Source: Eutreptiella sp. 'Long Island Sound 2002'
Lineage: Eukaryota > Euglenozoa > Euglenophyceae > Eutreptiales > Eutreptiaceae
Assembly: GCA_964036045.1 (NCBI GenBank)
Contig: OZ038383.1
Coordinates: 42,244,354 to 42,308,353 of the forward strand
Reading direction: 5' to 3'
DNA length: 64,000 bases
Below the pieces are notes generated by a model. The model was not told the DNA's origin and made no database searches. It saw nothing but the letters and a program-made list of their open reading frames with translations. Position numbers and translations under genes: made by a program. This document shows positions 25,061 to 36,439 of this stretch, piece after piece; the stretch's first letter is position 1; the number at the start of each line of letters is the position of its first letter.

Positions 25061-25292
25061 GCGGTCGGGGGGAGGCCACGTATGTGCATCTGTCCCCCAC
25101 AGGACTGCATGTCTGGCCCAGGGAGGGGTCCTGGGCGGTTGGCGGGCGGGGTGGGCCCGGCCTGACACAGGGAAGACGCACGTGAAATCGAGACGTATCA
25201 CGACTGGCTTCGAGCGTGGCAGTGCGTGTGGGCAATCCGTCCCACAGCTACCATCCTGAGGGTTTTTAGACTGGTGCCAGGTCACCAGTAAA

Positions 25293-26876
25293 ACACAGGC
25301 AGTGTAGCTGTGGACTGCACGTGTTCCACTGCCCCCTGCCCCAGGCAGTGTGGCGGTGCATTGCAGGCGTTCCACTGCCCATTGCCCACAAACAGTGTGG
25401 CTGTGCATTGCATGAGTCCCACCGCCCCTTGCCCCTAGGCGAATTGGCCGTGCATGGAGGGAGTTCCACTATCCACTGCCAACAAGCAGTGTGGCGGTGC
25501 ATTGCGGGAGTTCTACTGCCAAGTGCCTACAGGCAGTGTCGCAGTGCAATTCACAAATTCCACTGCCCACTGTCCCAAGACAGTGTGGCAATGCATTGCA
25601 GGAGTATCCATATCGCAGGCAGTGTGGCGGTGCATTGCACGAGTTCCACTGCCCACGGCCCACAGGCGGTGTGGCGGTGCATTGCGGGAAATCCACTGCC
25701 CACTGCCCCCCAGAAGTCCCACTGTGCACTGCAGGAGGTCCACTGCCCACGGCCCACAGGCACTGTGGCGGTGCATTGCAAGAATTCCGCTGCCCATTGC
25801 CCCCCGGAAGTCCCGCCGTGCACTGCACGAGTTCCACTCACCTCTGTCCACGGGCACTGTGGCAGTGCATTGCGGGAGTTCCACCGCCCACTGCCCACAG
25901 GCAGGGTGGTGGTGGATTGCATGACTTCCAGTGCCCACTGCCCCCAGGCAGTGTGGCAGTGCATTGCAACAATTTGACTACCCACTGCCGCCGCAAGTTC
26001 CGTGGTGCATTGCATGAGTTCCATCGCCCATCGCCCACAGGCTGTATCGCGTTGGATTGCATTAGTTCCGAGGCCCACTGCCCCCAGGCAGTGTGGGGAT
26101 GGATTGCATGAGTTCCACGGCCCACTGCCCCCGGCACTGTGGCAGTGCATTCCAAGAATTCATCTGCCCACTGCCCCCCGGCAGTGTGGCGGTGCATTGG
26201 AGGAGTTCCGCCCAGTGCCCACAGGCAGTGTGGCGGTACATTGCAGGAGTTGCGCTGCCCACTGCCCCCAGGCACTGTGGCAGTGCATTGCAAGAGTTCC
26301 ACTGCCCACTGCCCTGTGGGCACTCGGGTTCCTGCGGTGCACCGCCACACTGCGCGTGGGCTGTGGGCAGAGGAACTCCTGCAATGCATTGCCACACTGC
26401 TTGGGGTCAGTGGGCAGTTGAACCCCCACAATGCACCGCCACACTGCCTGTGGGCAGTGGGCAGTGGAACTCCTGCCATGCACCGCCACATTGTCTGTGG
26501 GCAGTGGGCAGTGATATTCCTGCAATGCACCGCCACATTGCCTAGGGGCAGTGGGCAGTGAAACTCCTGCAATGCACTACAACACTGCCTAAGGTACTAG
26601 GGAGTGGCACTCCTGCTATGCAGTGCCACAGTGCCTCTGGGCAGTGGGCTGCCACATTGCCTTGTGCCTGTGGGCTGCCACACTGCCTGGGGGCAGTGGG
26701 CAGGGGAACTGTTGTAATACAATGCCACACTGCCTGGCGGCAGTGGGCGGTGGAACTCTTGCAATGCAGCGCCACACTGCCTGTGGGCAGGGGGGGTTTG
26801 AAGTTGTGCAGTGCATCGCCACACTGCCTTGGATTTGGGCAGTGGAACTCCTGCAATGCAGTGCCACACTGCCTGG
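25293..26876 (+). repeat. 47-bp satellite array, second block
   Basis: The 47-bp array resumes after the insertion, again with the repeat B markers (a TATCCATATCGC insertion near 25,606, the TCACCTCTG marker near 25,845). From about 26,308 to the end at about 26,876 the monomers are in reverse orientation. The array stops abruptly at GCCTGGCCCTGTGAGCC. Confidence 0.95.
26308..26876 (-). repeat. Terminal inverted block of the satellite
   Basis: About 12 monomers lie in reverse complement relative to 25,293-26,307, so the array ends in an inverted orientation at its border with single-copy DNA. Confidence 0.85.
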
Positions 26877-27182
26877 CCCTGTGAGCCCCCTGAGTATTAA
26901 TCGCCATCTAGGGGGCCACATGGGAACGGGCCATGCTGCCATCGCATGCGTTCTCCGGTCAGCTAGGCAGGGTAACTGGACTTCACCGGACTGCCTTGAA
27001 GGCACCCCCATCTGGGGCTGCTTCACATCCCACTGGAGACGTCGGAGGTTCTGCACCTGTGGGAGTCGCCCCCCCCCCCCCATCCACTCTCGGCGCTGTA
27101 CTCACCCCATCGCGTTGAGAATCCCAACTTTCACTGTGAGATCTGGGGCCATGTAACGCTGCTGCTGTGATTTGGAACGAAG
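26877..27182. other. Unique spacer with C-tract, no gene seen
   Basis: Single-copy DNA follows the satellite and contains a run of 13 C near 27,070. I see no motif or reading frame that can be supported. Confidence 0.5.
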
Positions 27183-27840
27183 GTGAACGACCCCTATCAG
27201 CGCACGCCCAACATTGTGGACCACGCCTTTGCTAGAGCACCCTCATGCCCAAGTCCCTTCAGCAAAAAACAATTGTCCACATTCGTGTGTTGCTCATCAG
27301 AAACGGTGCCTGAAAACTGTTTCGGAGAGCTGCGGCCAAATCGGGCCAATGCGGTGATATTGGACCAGTTCCCCTTGGCACAGGATTGGGCTGATGAAAC
27401 GCAACAGAACAACATTTCTGTGGAGTGGCAACAGACTTGGACACACCTTATGAAGGCTATCAGAAGCTGCAACATGTCCCACACAAACAGGAAGTGTCCT
27501 TCCTTGAGATACTCGATGACCATAGGCCAACAATCCTTTACCATCAGGTGGACATTCGGTTGGACGGGCCCCGGTGTAAAGCTCTTGGCACGGACCTGCA
27601 ATTTGCGGTTGGAGTGGTGCTCCAGTTGCAGTGGAATGGCACGCGTTGCAGCGCTGGCAATGTGGATCGGCGCAGTTGCGGTCAGGGAAACGGACGGGGA
27701 CGTCCGCGCTACAGGTTGAAACGGTTCCCTGAAATGCCGAGCGGGTGGAATAGGGAACAGGGAACATGGGACGCAGGCTGCGAGATGCAACAATCATCAC
27801 AGGTGCCTCCTAGCACCTGCGGTCATGGACACAAAGCAGC
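27183..27840. other. Possible unassigned coding region
   Basis: All of this stretch is open in at least two overlapping frames: plus 27,183-27,719 and 27,425-27,937, and minus 27,197-27,793. The plus frame from about 27,440 has a protein-like composition (YEGYQKLQHVPHKQEVSFLE). No family is recognised, no splice pattern stands out, and only one of these frames at most could be real. Treat it as a candidate exon only. Confidence 0.25.
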
Positions 27841-27894
27841 ATGTGCCATCCAAAGTTTTTTAATATTCACATGCAGCCCATTCCGCCGTGTCGC

Positions 27895-28175
27895 CCACGG
27901 GTGGGTGGGTGGGTGGGGGGGAGGGGGGGGGCAATAAAAAAAAATTGCCCTTATGCCCCATTTCCCCCTATTTCCCCCTTGTGGCCAAATGGGGGAAAAT
28001 GGGAATTGCCCGCCCCTCCCGTGACATTCCCCAACACAAAGTGCATATTTGGGGTTGTTGGCCCAAATTTTGTTTTCCCGTCACCCCCCCCCCCCCAAAA
28101 AAAACCCATTTCCCGCCGTTTCCCCCTATTTTTCTTGTTTTTTCCAATTTCCAGAAAAATGTACTCCTGTCGTTC
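27895..28175. repeat. Low-complexity G-, C- and A-tracts
   Basis: GGGTGGGTGGGTGGGTGGGG at 27,900 is a G-quadruplex-type sequence. It is followed by repeated CCCATTTCCCCCTATTTCCC-like pyrimidine runs up to about 28,150. A similar CCATTTCCCCCC cluster recurs at 28,780-28,805. ORFs here are artefacts of composition. Confidence 0.8.
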
Positions 28176-29275
28176 CCATAGCAGGGCGCATCTTCGCCCT
28201 GGAAAGATGGCATGCAGACTGTGACACAATGCCCAATCTGTACCTGCGGTGGGGAGCGGATGCAGGTGGTAACATTAAGTCACTGAAGCACAAGCAAAAT
28301 GACAAAAAGGGTATTCACTAACATTGCAACATCGTCATAGGCGTGTTTCATTGCCGTTTGCTGCAGTGGACAGCAAGGGGCAAGGAGCAGTCGCCGCAAG
28401 ATACTACAACCAAGCAGCACCAAGCACAGCACTGTGGTCGCAATGGCAAGTGCAAATCAACAGAGAACACTGAACCCCCCCACACAGATCTTCTTGATTT
28501 TCACTTTCTAAACTTCCCCATCGCAATCCACATCCCCCACTGACTCTTTGGACCTCCAACGCCCCGGTCATGACCTGCAATTGGCCAGGCTTCACCGTGT
28601 CAGTCTCGCACGGGTTCAGCAATGGCCTGCAGCCTTACGTATCGGGATGCTGCACGACCCAAGTGGGTGGAAACAACAGAGAACTCACCCAATCGCGCCA
28701 AGACGGGTGCTCGACACCCCTATGCACGACAGCGCGGCTCTGCTCCATACCATTTGCACAGTGTCCGGTATTCCATTTCCCCCCCATTTCCCCCCATTTT
28801 CCCTGAAGTTCCCAATTCGGCAAATAGTGTTCCGGCTAAGTTCCATCCGCAGGAAATTCATGGCCCTGGCCCCCCATGCCCCCAGGCGGCGTGAGTCGAA
28901 TGTGCTTTAGAACGAGTCAAGAAACTACTTCACGAGAGACGAGGCTCACATTTGGTCACAATGGCTGCGGAAACCCCTTGGAAACTATGAGACTACACAC
29001 GGGAAACCAAGCCTGCGTTTGTGGAAGAAATGTACGAGGTTGAGTCCCAAGAATCAAGCCCAACTGGCATATGAAATGCTCTTGCTGGACAGCATGCACC
29101 TGTGCGAAGTGCTCCTGCAAGATATTGGGCCATAATTCCCTCCAGTGCAGTTTGCTGGGCCAAAAATCGTTTGCAGGGCCTCTTCGCGGAGTTTCACTAT
29201 GTCTTTCAAACTCCCAGGGCCCCAACCCCGCTTTCCGCCAATAGAGCTCATTGTGATCCAGCAACGATCGGCATT
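28176..29275. other. Apparently non-coding or unassigned
   Basis: No recognisable domain. A short plus-strand stretch near 29,020-29,135 reads like protein (NQAQLAYEMLLLDSMHLCEV) but ends at a stop and cannot be linked to another exon. The minus frame over the same bases is also open. Confidence 0.3.
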
Positions 29276-29695
29276 TTAACAGCGAACGCCGACCGAAGCC
29301 TGCGGCTGGATTTGGGTGGGGGTAGTGACGAATGAGGGGAACAACCGAAAAGGAAACACGCTGATGTCAGCCTCTGATGCCTTCACCCTGGCAGCCGTAG
29401 TGCTCCTCCGCTGCAGAATGTACTTCGACTTGACCTCGTCCAGCTGCAGCGGCCCGTTCATGCTCAGGTTGGAGGTTGATGCAGACTCCAACTCCCCCTG
29501 CACTCTGCAAGACCCCTTTTCCATTGCTGAGCGGAACTCCTGCACCAGTGTTGCCTGAGACGTGCAGACACTCCGCAGACACTCGATGAAGCGGCCCACT
29601 GCCGCCTGATCGGCAAGGATTTTGACGGGCGTGTTCAGAAGCTCGTGGAAGTCATTTGTAAGATCCGAGAACCGCGTGCATATCTGTGCCAACAC
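29276..29695 (-). CDS. Unassigned helical protein fragment (candidate exon)
   Basis: An open frame of 139 codons on the minus strand has a composition unlike the random ORFs around it: amphipathic, helix-prone, few Pro or Gly. It includes FSDLTNDFHELLNTPV and DEVKSKYILQRRSTTAARVK. The pattern of a long helix with regular hydrophobics, followed by a K-x-K-Y type segment, is reminiscent of BAR-domain helices. The resemblance is weak and I do not assign the family. The ATG at 29,695 may be internal; there is no proof of a complete gene. Neighbouring frames give no continuing exon that I can recognise. Confidence 0.3.
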   Translation of the reverse strand: MLAQICTRFSDLTNDFHELLNTPVKILADQAAVGRFIECLRSVCTSQATLVQEFRSAMEKGSCRVQGELESASTSNLSMNGPLQLDEVKSKYILQRRSTTAARVKASEADISVFPFRLFPSFVTTPTQIQPQASVGVRC

Positions 29696-30218
29696 CTGCG
29701 GGATGGACAGTGATGGTCCAGTGTGGCAGAGACCAAAAGTGCACGAGCCAGGGTTCCGGAAACAGATGGGGGGCGTTTGGCTGTGCCGGAGGCACCACCT
29801 TCATTACAATGGATCTGATGTGTCTGAGACCAAGAGCACCTGCACAATATCCAATGATTCAGTGAATGCTATGAGATCCATCATCGGTGCTGTAATAAGA
29901 CTCTGGGGGAGTGTTTACCAGGCACGCGCCAGGTGCGCTACTTTTGTATGAACTATACCAACTTTAACCCCAGATTTCACCCTCGCTTAGAGAAGCCCCA
30001 CAAGTATACCAGAGTGGACCACAAACCTTCCCTACAAAGCAAGACAACATAAGATGAAACAGCTAAATTCAACATCAATGCATGTCACTTATGCTGTGTG
30101 GAACAAACACATTCAGCACAATGATGCTCCTCGCACAGACCGCAAACTGTGATGGCTGAGTGTTTGTGACAACACAAGGCACGCACCTCTGCCTCGTGAA
30201 AACTGTAACTCGTGTACA
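29696..30218. other. No gene recognised
   Basis: AT content rises towards the fold-back element. Only short incidental ORFs are seen. Confidence 0.4.
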
Positions 30219-30626
30219 AAAAAATCGTCAAGCCGTGTAATGTTTTCTTTTGCGGCAAAGGCGTGTAATTTTTGTTTGCAGTAAGTCGTGCAAATTGTGA
30301 AAAAAATTGAATTGTTTTTCCTTGCGGTAAATGTGTGTAGTCTTTTTTGCGGTAAGTTGTGTAAATTAAAAAAATTAATTAAAATTAAATTAAAATTTAA
30401 AAGAAAATCAAAAATTGAAAGAAATGCAACTGATACAATACATGCGCACTATGTACAGCTGCCGGTTCCGTACGGCACCCCATAGCGGCCATAACGATGG
30501 GACGCCAAATGGACAGAGCACCTAGTACTCTGTGTGGCCACCAATTAGTTGGAACTCGGCCAATATAACATAGTATCACATGGTGTCATTGGTACTAGAA
30601 ACAAAATCAGGCACAAGAAAAGAGTC

Positions 30627-31067
30627 CTGAAGTCGGGTAACCCCATACCCTATTTTGAGGTCGCTGGGTCCGAATATCATGGTGGTTTCACGCAATTTGG
30701 CGGCATTTTTGAGAGAATCACCGTTTTTTGTCAAAAAACGCACTCGGTAGGAATCTGCAAAACTCGTTAAGATATGCTCAAAGTGCAATGTGGCACTACT
30801 TTTAGGCGTTCCACCATAGGAGTTTGACATTCTGGACCCATCTGGAAATCAAAGTATACCACCCCCCTATTTTGAGGTCGCTTAATCCGAATTTGTGGAT
30901 GACACATCACAGTTGGGGCATATCTTACCGAGTTTTGCAGATTCCTACCAAGTGCATTTTTTGACAAAAAATGGTGATTTTCTCAAAAATACCGTCAAGT
31001 TGCATGAAACCACCATGATATTTGGACCCAGCGACCTCAAAATAGGGTATGGTGTTTCCCAACTTCA
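30627..31067. repeat. 150-bp imperfect inverted repeat (hairpin)
   Basis: Arms at 30,627-30,776 and 30,918-31,067 are reverse complements at roughly 90 percent by eye, separated by 141 bp. Shared features include CCCTATTTTGAGGTCGCTGG and TCATGGTGGTTTCA, and at the inner end AAACTCG(T/G)TAAGATATGC. Further copies of the arm's outer part occur at 30,869 (plus), 31,218 (plus, diverged) and 31,355-31,395 (minus, diverged), giving five copies in mixed orientation. Confidence 0.9.
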
Positions 31068-31547
31068 AAGTTTTGGGCTGGGTTCCCTTATTTCCACAAA
31101 AAAGGGGGTCGAAATGCCCCCCCTGCAGCCTGTTCCTAAAACATCCCCGTTCTGAGGTGGTGTCAAAAATTGTGTCATTCCTAGGGTAAAAATTTGAACA
31201 AGGGTGACATTACCCCCCATTTTGGGGTCGGAGAATACGATTTTGATGGTGGTTTTGCCCAATTTTGCACCAAAATATCCCTAGGACCTCCCAAAAAAAA
31301 CTCGTTAGGATCCCCTGGAGAACTCTGTAGGATCCCACCCCGGTGAATTCGGACGTCACCATGCGGTCGGGCAACCTCAAAATAGGGTCTGGTATACTTG
31401 CCTTCGAGAGGGGTGGGGGTGGCCGGAACACTCTCCTTGATCCCCAAAAAGTGCACCTTCAACTTGGGGTTTTTTTGGGGGGGGGGCTCAGGAGGGCAAG
31501 GAAGCTCACTGATGCCCTCCAAATCATTACCTAGCGGTTCAATGACC

Positions 31548-31695
31548 TACTTCAGAGTGGGGGACAAAAGCAGAAGTGGCCCACAAATGGGCCCAATGGC
31601 TACATAACCCCGGCTGTCTGGGGGGTCCCCAACGCTTCAGAGCGGGGGACAAAAACAGAAGTGGACCACAAATGGGCCCAGTGGCTACATGCATG
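31548..31695 (+). repeat. Dispersed short repeat D, tandem pair
   Basis: Two copies about 80 bp apart share CTTCAGAG(T/C)GGGGGACAAA, CAGAAGTGG and ACAAATGGGCCCA(A/G)TGGC, ending in TACAT. Relatives with the same plan (GGGGACCCC, then GGCAGG or GAGG, then a TACATAAC-like end) are at 32,525-32,930, 33,830-33,910 and 51,115-51,365. Confidence 0.8.
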
Positions 31696-31699
31696 CATT

Positions 31700-32026
31700 T
31701 TTTGTTTGCAGCCAAATTGGGAAAAAAATTCTTTGCGGTAAAGTCTTGTAATTATTTTTTTTGTGGTAAGTCGTGTACAAAAAAATTGTCATGTTGAGTA
31801 GTTATTTTTTTTGCGGTAAACGCGTGTAAAAAAATTGTCAACTCGGACAATTTTTTTATTTTTGCGGTAAACACGTGTACAACAAAATCGTCAAGTCGTG
31901 TGATTTTTTATTTTTTGCGGTAATGCGTGTAATGGCCTTACACAACTTACCGCAAAAAAAAATTACACGACGTGATGATTTTTTTGCTACACCCATTTAC
32001 CGCAAAAAAAAATGACACGGATTACA
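31700..32026. repeat. GCGGTAA/GTGTAA repeat cluster with central palindrome
   Basis: Several units of TTTTTTGCGGTAAACGCGTG followed by TAAAAAAATTGTCAA run left to right until about 31,935. There a hairpin forms (TTGCGGTAATGCGTGTAA against TTACACAACTTACCGCAA, 31,915-31,955). The units then continue in reverse complement to 32,020. The same unit is present at 30,219-30,375. Confidence 0.85.
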
Positions 32027-32524
32027 ACATACTCCTCTTCCTCATCCTCTCCCTCAGCTGGGATGGCGGCTGAGTTGGTTTTATTAGTCCAAGAGGGTAC
32101 ATTTGCTTGGCACACAGACTGGTGCAACTCATCATAGCCACCACGCTAGATATGTTCCTCACCAAACCTCAATGCCACAAATGTACAAACAAATGCTGAA
32201 TGTGTGCCCTATAGCACCCATGCACATCATTGTATGGCTGCTGCTAGGCCGTCAAAGTTCCATTCTTTCTTCCTATGAATGGCACAATGACATGAATCCG
32301 GCCTTATTTATAAGCACCATGATGGCCCCCAGCCTCAAAATCAAAGAAACCACCTCAGGTACAAGACGGTCCATACCCATCCCAAATCAAAACATTGGTA
32401 GATGTCCAAAGGGCCCAGGGGCAAATCCATACAATATTGCCCAACATATCAACGGCAACAGCCACCTTGTAAACATGCGACAAATACTTAGGATTCCACA
32501 AGTCAGGAGTGGCTTCGTAGCGCG

Positions 32525-32930
32525 TGCCTTCTCGGGGGCCCTAAATTGGGCGGAATGGCTGCATCACCCCCACCAGTTTGGGGGACCCCAACGAAGAGGG
32601 GGAGTGTTAGCGTGCCAGGCACACGTCGGGCATCTTTTTGTGCCCGCTCCCCGCCGATGACAAATTTTCGACCCCCTCCCTGCTTTGCCTTACTCCGTAT
32701 CCGCACCACCCTTGAGGGTATTTTTCACCGGCCAATGCGGGCCATTTTTGGTCCCCCTGTTGCGGACCCTTGGGAAGGCAGGGGTTACGTAGCCATTCCA
32801 CCCACATGTGGGCCCCCAAGATGGCAGGCTTTAGGTAGCCACTTCTGATTTTGTCCCCTGGTTGGGGACCCCCAAGAAGGCAGGTGTTATGTAGCGATTC
32901 CGCCCAATTTAGGCCCCCTAAGACAGCAAG
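32525..32930 (+). repeat. Dispersed short repeat D, several diverged copies
   Basis: At least four diverged copies occur near 32,535, 32,775, 32,825 and 32,880. Markers are GGCAGGNGTTANGTAGC, ATTCCGCCCAATTTAGG and GGGGACCCCCAAGAAGGCAG. The copies are separated by unrelated DNA. Confidence 0.7.
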
Positions 32931-33497
32931 GGTTGAGAAGCTACATCTGATTTTTTCCCTGCACTCGCAAACAAGCAGACCTTACCCCCCACCTCAAACC
33001 CCACTTGATGGTTCACCTCCCGCAGGGCCCGCTCCACATCATATCCCCCATTCCCCAACGAACATACATCAACCTAACGGCAACGTCTGGTCGCATTTTG
33101 TCATGCAAGAGACGCTCTGAGGAGGCGGGACCCCCCACACCCGCTCCGCTGCCGTTCATCAAGCAAACGGACAAGGCTGCAGGCAAATATTGTCACTGTT
33201 GTAAGTGTGGATCGATGCCCCTTTCAAATGTGAAACCGGGTGGGGCCACAGGAGGTGCTGTACCTTTCAGTTCAGCATGGCTCAGGCGTTTGGAAGTAAT
33301 AGTGTGGTTCATTTGAGTGGATTGCCTTGGTGGAGGTTGGGGGGGGGGAGTGATCTTCGTGTCCATCCTCCGTGTAGGTGTTGGGGCTCAGAACACTGTG
33401 GCGTTGCAGGCTCACCACAAACACAGGCTCACAACAAGACCATCTGTCAAAAGTTTGCTCCGTGTTGTCATGTGTATGCACGAAGTCGCCCCCCCCT
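32931..33497. other. No gene recognised
   Basis: Unique DNA leading to a C-tract that borders the assembly gap. No supportable feature. Confidence 0.4.
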
Positions 33498-33697
33498 NNN
33501 NNNNNNNNNNNNNNNNNNNNNNNNNNNNNNNNNNNNNNNNNNNNNNNNNNNNNNNNNNNNNNNNNNNNNNNNNNNNNNNNNNNNNNNNNNNNNNNNNNNN
33601 NNNNNNNNNNNNNNNNNNNNNNNNNNNNNNNNNNNNNNNNNNNNNNNNNNNNNNNNNNNNNNNNNNNNNNNNNNNNNNNNNNNNNNNNNNNNNNNNN
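33498..33697. other. Assembly gap of 200 N
   Basis: Exactly 200 undetermined bases, preceded by a run of C. The round number indicates a scaffolding placeholder, so the true distance is unknown. Any ORF running through it is an artefact. Confidence 0.98.
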
Positions 33698-36247
33698 CTG
33701 GTATCCTTGTCTTGTGGGCTTGCACCCCCCACCCCGTGCCACAAAAGGGGGAGGGAAGGGAGGGGGGGGGGGGCAATTTTGTGGGGAAGGTGGAATGTGT
33801 CATCCGGAATGCAGAGCCATGGGAGGCCACAGGTGTGGGGGGGTCTAATTCCCCGAATGACAGCGGTCCTACTATGAACTGGGTGGGGACTCCGGTGGCT
33901 ACATAGGCTCAGGGTCCAGTGGACAGTGATGACGGTTGTAGAATAGGCGGCACTCTCACTGGACCTGGCCCCAAAGAGACTCAGCACCGTCCTCTCCATA
34001 GGCATGCACACCTGCCCACGATGCTTGGTATGCACAGACCCACCATGACCAAGGAATGCCAAGGACCTTTGATGCAGCACGCTGTCACTGGGGGAAAGCC
34101 CCAGGGGACCTCTTTTGCAGTATCCCCCCTCCCCCTCCAGGGTTGAGGGGTGCAGGGTAGGACCACTGCCAGGATGATGTGCAGGGAACAGGCATGGAAA
34201 AACCAGTCCGCCACGGCGCTATGCACACATGGGTCAGCTGAGGAATCAGACAACCATCCCCCCCCCCCCACTATGTCAGGACCAGAAGCCCCCGATGCTC
34301 AGAATCTGGGAAAAGTCGTCCACACAGCACAACAGCCCTGGTAGGACATCCATCCATTGCCCAAAGACGACTTCACAACAGTCTGAGGTCCTGCTGCACC
34401 TGCGGGCCCTGTGTTTGCCAACCCGCACCACCAATGCACATACGTCCGGATTTGCAGTTGGACTGTCCGCATCACTCATAGCAACGCAGTCGGACTGGGG
34501 TGTCAAAGTACTACTTCAACGGCACACACCCCAGACGGAGTGCGGTGGGCAGTGGGAGGCGCAGCCCCAGCGGCCGCAGGCGCCAGCGGAGTGGCCAAAG
34601 GCTGGGACGACACCACCACAAAACAAAGAGCTGTGAAATGACATGCAAAAATGGGAGGAGAAGAAATGTTGTTGGCACGGTTGGGGGTCCCTGGGGCAGA
34701 GGCAGCCGCTGAAGAACTTCCCTGCAGCCTCACCACCATTTCGGTCTCGGATGGGGATTGGGGCTTTCATTGTGGTCTTAAATCCCACAACCCAGACCCA
34801 GGCTGCTGGGTTCCCACCCCCTGTTGCTGTTGCTCTTCCAGATTGCCATGGATGCAGGTTTGAATGGAAAGCTTCATGATCACCATTTTGCCACTTGCCA
34901 CTTACCTCAGCATCCACCATAAAAAAACCAAGAAGGTAGGGGTGATGTAGGCATATTGATGAATCGGCAATGCAAGATGGATACCTAGGGAAATAAAGTG
35001 GATATTTTCTACCCAGGTTAAGGCTAGTGGTCTCCCACCCCAGAATCTCGATACTCTGAAAGTTTACCAAAATATTGTGGTCTGATTCTGATTCAAATCT
35101 GATTAACCGCCATTCAGTTGCTTGGCCAAGCCATGGCCATGGAAATCCATGTGTCTCTAGACACCCGGTGTCCTATATTCCCAACCGATACCCGGGGTGG
35201 CGACCATCGCCGTTCTTGGCTTTTCCCATTGTGCATGATGTCTTATGTGAAGGGAAGGTAGCTTGCAACTGTCTTGAGCTGGGGTAGTTTGGATCACCTA
35301 ATTTTAACAGTGTTTGGAAGGGGTGTGTCTGGGGGCTCTTCGGGGGGAACCTGGTCTAAAAGTAGCACGCAATGTGCGCGCAGTGCAAGGACACCCCCTT
35401 GGCGGCGGGAAGACCGTGAGTCCTTCACCGGTTGTTGGTGTCCCTAAGATGGTAACAGACACCTGGCCTTCACATGTTTGTGTCATGGGTTTTTTTTGGG
35501 GGGGCCCCAATGGTGGGGAGAGCTCAACCTAGGAAAGAGTGGATGTCGTGGAAATGAGCAAAAAAGTGTGAAAGGGTGGAAATGGGTAAAACTGGGTTAA
35601 AATCCAAAAATGACATATTCCCAATGTGGAAGAGGCATCAAAACCTACTCTCAAACACCAATGCTGCCCCTAGTATCACGAAGTATGGCCACATGCCCAA
35701 ATAGTTGCACCGAGTGCACAGTGTGCTAAGTGCGCCCCCCTAGGCAGCCCGTGACCTCTGAAGTCACATAGTGGTAAGAGCCGCTATGTACCCTTTGTGA
35801 ACGGCCGGTAAGGGAACTTTTGAATGGGGAGTGAAAATCGCGCGAATATGGGTGCACAAATCAACAATTCTGGCCGGAAACGACTATTTTCATAGAGTTG
35901 GGATGGTAGCTATATTTTTAAAAATTCTAAAAAATTAAAATCCGGGTGTCTACGAAAAGAAATGGCCCCTTTTTGAGACACTACGGTGCCACGGCGCCCT
36001 ACAAATTGCCCTACTCCTACCGCGGGCTTTCCCTGTGTCTGCGCCGCCGTTGCGAACGCGTATATGCAGCAAATTCGCGGGAAAATCGCGCGATTTTTGC
36101 ATTCATTTTCGCGCAAGCGCGCACCTCCACCGCGTGGCGTGCACCAACTCAAGTACCCCGAGCCACCACAAGCCATGGTCGCATGTCCGCATGTCCTAGG
36201 CCCGCCGCTTGCGGATTGTGAACCGCTGTGAGAGGACATGTATATAG
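33698..36247. other. No gene recognised
   Basis: Contains a G-tract (33,762-33,771), one diverged copy of repeat D (33,830-33,910), C-tracts near 34,260 and otherwise unique DNA. Open frames of 60-180 codons on both strands overlap one another and carry no domain I recognise. CpG-rich sequence with GCGCGA motifs begins about 35,830. Confidence 0.4.
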
Positions 36248-36439
36248 TTGAGGTCACTAAGTGCCCTCTTGCAAGCACGCCGCGTCACGGGCCCTTATCC
36301 ACGCATGGACCTCTTGGTTACATCCCACCCCTCTCAACGGAGGCTGTCATCTATGGTGTGGTTGTCAACCACAACCTGCACACCTAGGTGGCCACGCAGG
36401 AGGCTTAGGCCCCCGCTATTGCGCAGCATGCGCTTTAGC

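Larger units (their letters stand above)
23736..25292. other. Foreign 1.55-kb segment inside the satellite
   Basis: This segment breaks the 47-bp array and shares no monomers with it. It begins with an AGG microsatellite, continues with about 470 bp of unique GC-rich DNA, then the 30-bp dyad array, then about 230 bp of unique DNA. ACACAGG occurs at both edges (ending 23,737 and 25,299). It could be a target duplication, or just the monomer's own CACAGG. An open frame on the minus strand across 23,760-24,029 continues into satellite ORFs and has no recognised domain. Confidence 0.75.
30219..32026. mobile_element. Candidate AT-rich fold-back element (non-autonomous)
   Basis: About 1.8 kb is bounded on the left (30,219-30,375) by repeats of GCGGTAAGTCGTGTAA-like units in T-rich DNA. 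On the right (31,935-32,025) the same units lie in reverse complement (TTACACAACTTACCGCAA and related). Inside lies a 150-bp inverted repeat and further alternating copies of its arms. No ORF of any known transposase is present, so if mobile it depends on another element. Boundaries are approximate and no target duplication was found. Confidence 0.45.

Noticed and set aside
24264-25235. A 323-codon minus-strand ORF with 10-residue repeats
   Set aside because: A direct consequence of the 30-bp period of the dyad array; other frames are open too.
2912-26876. A CRISPR array
   Set aside because: The whole 47-bp unit is repeated and degenerate with no unique spacers, and the DNA is eukaryotic.
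33205-34080. ORFs crossing the N gap
   Set aside because: They include about 66 undetermined codons and cannot be judged.
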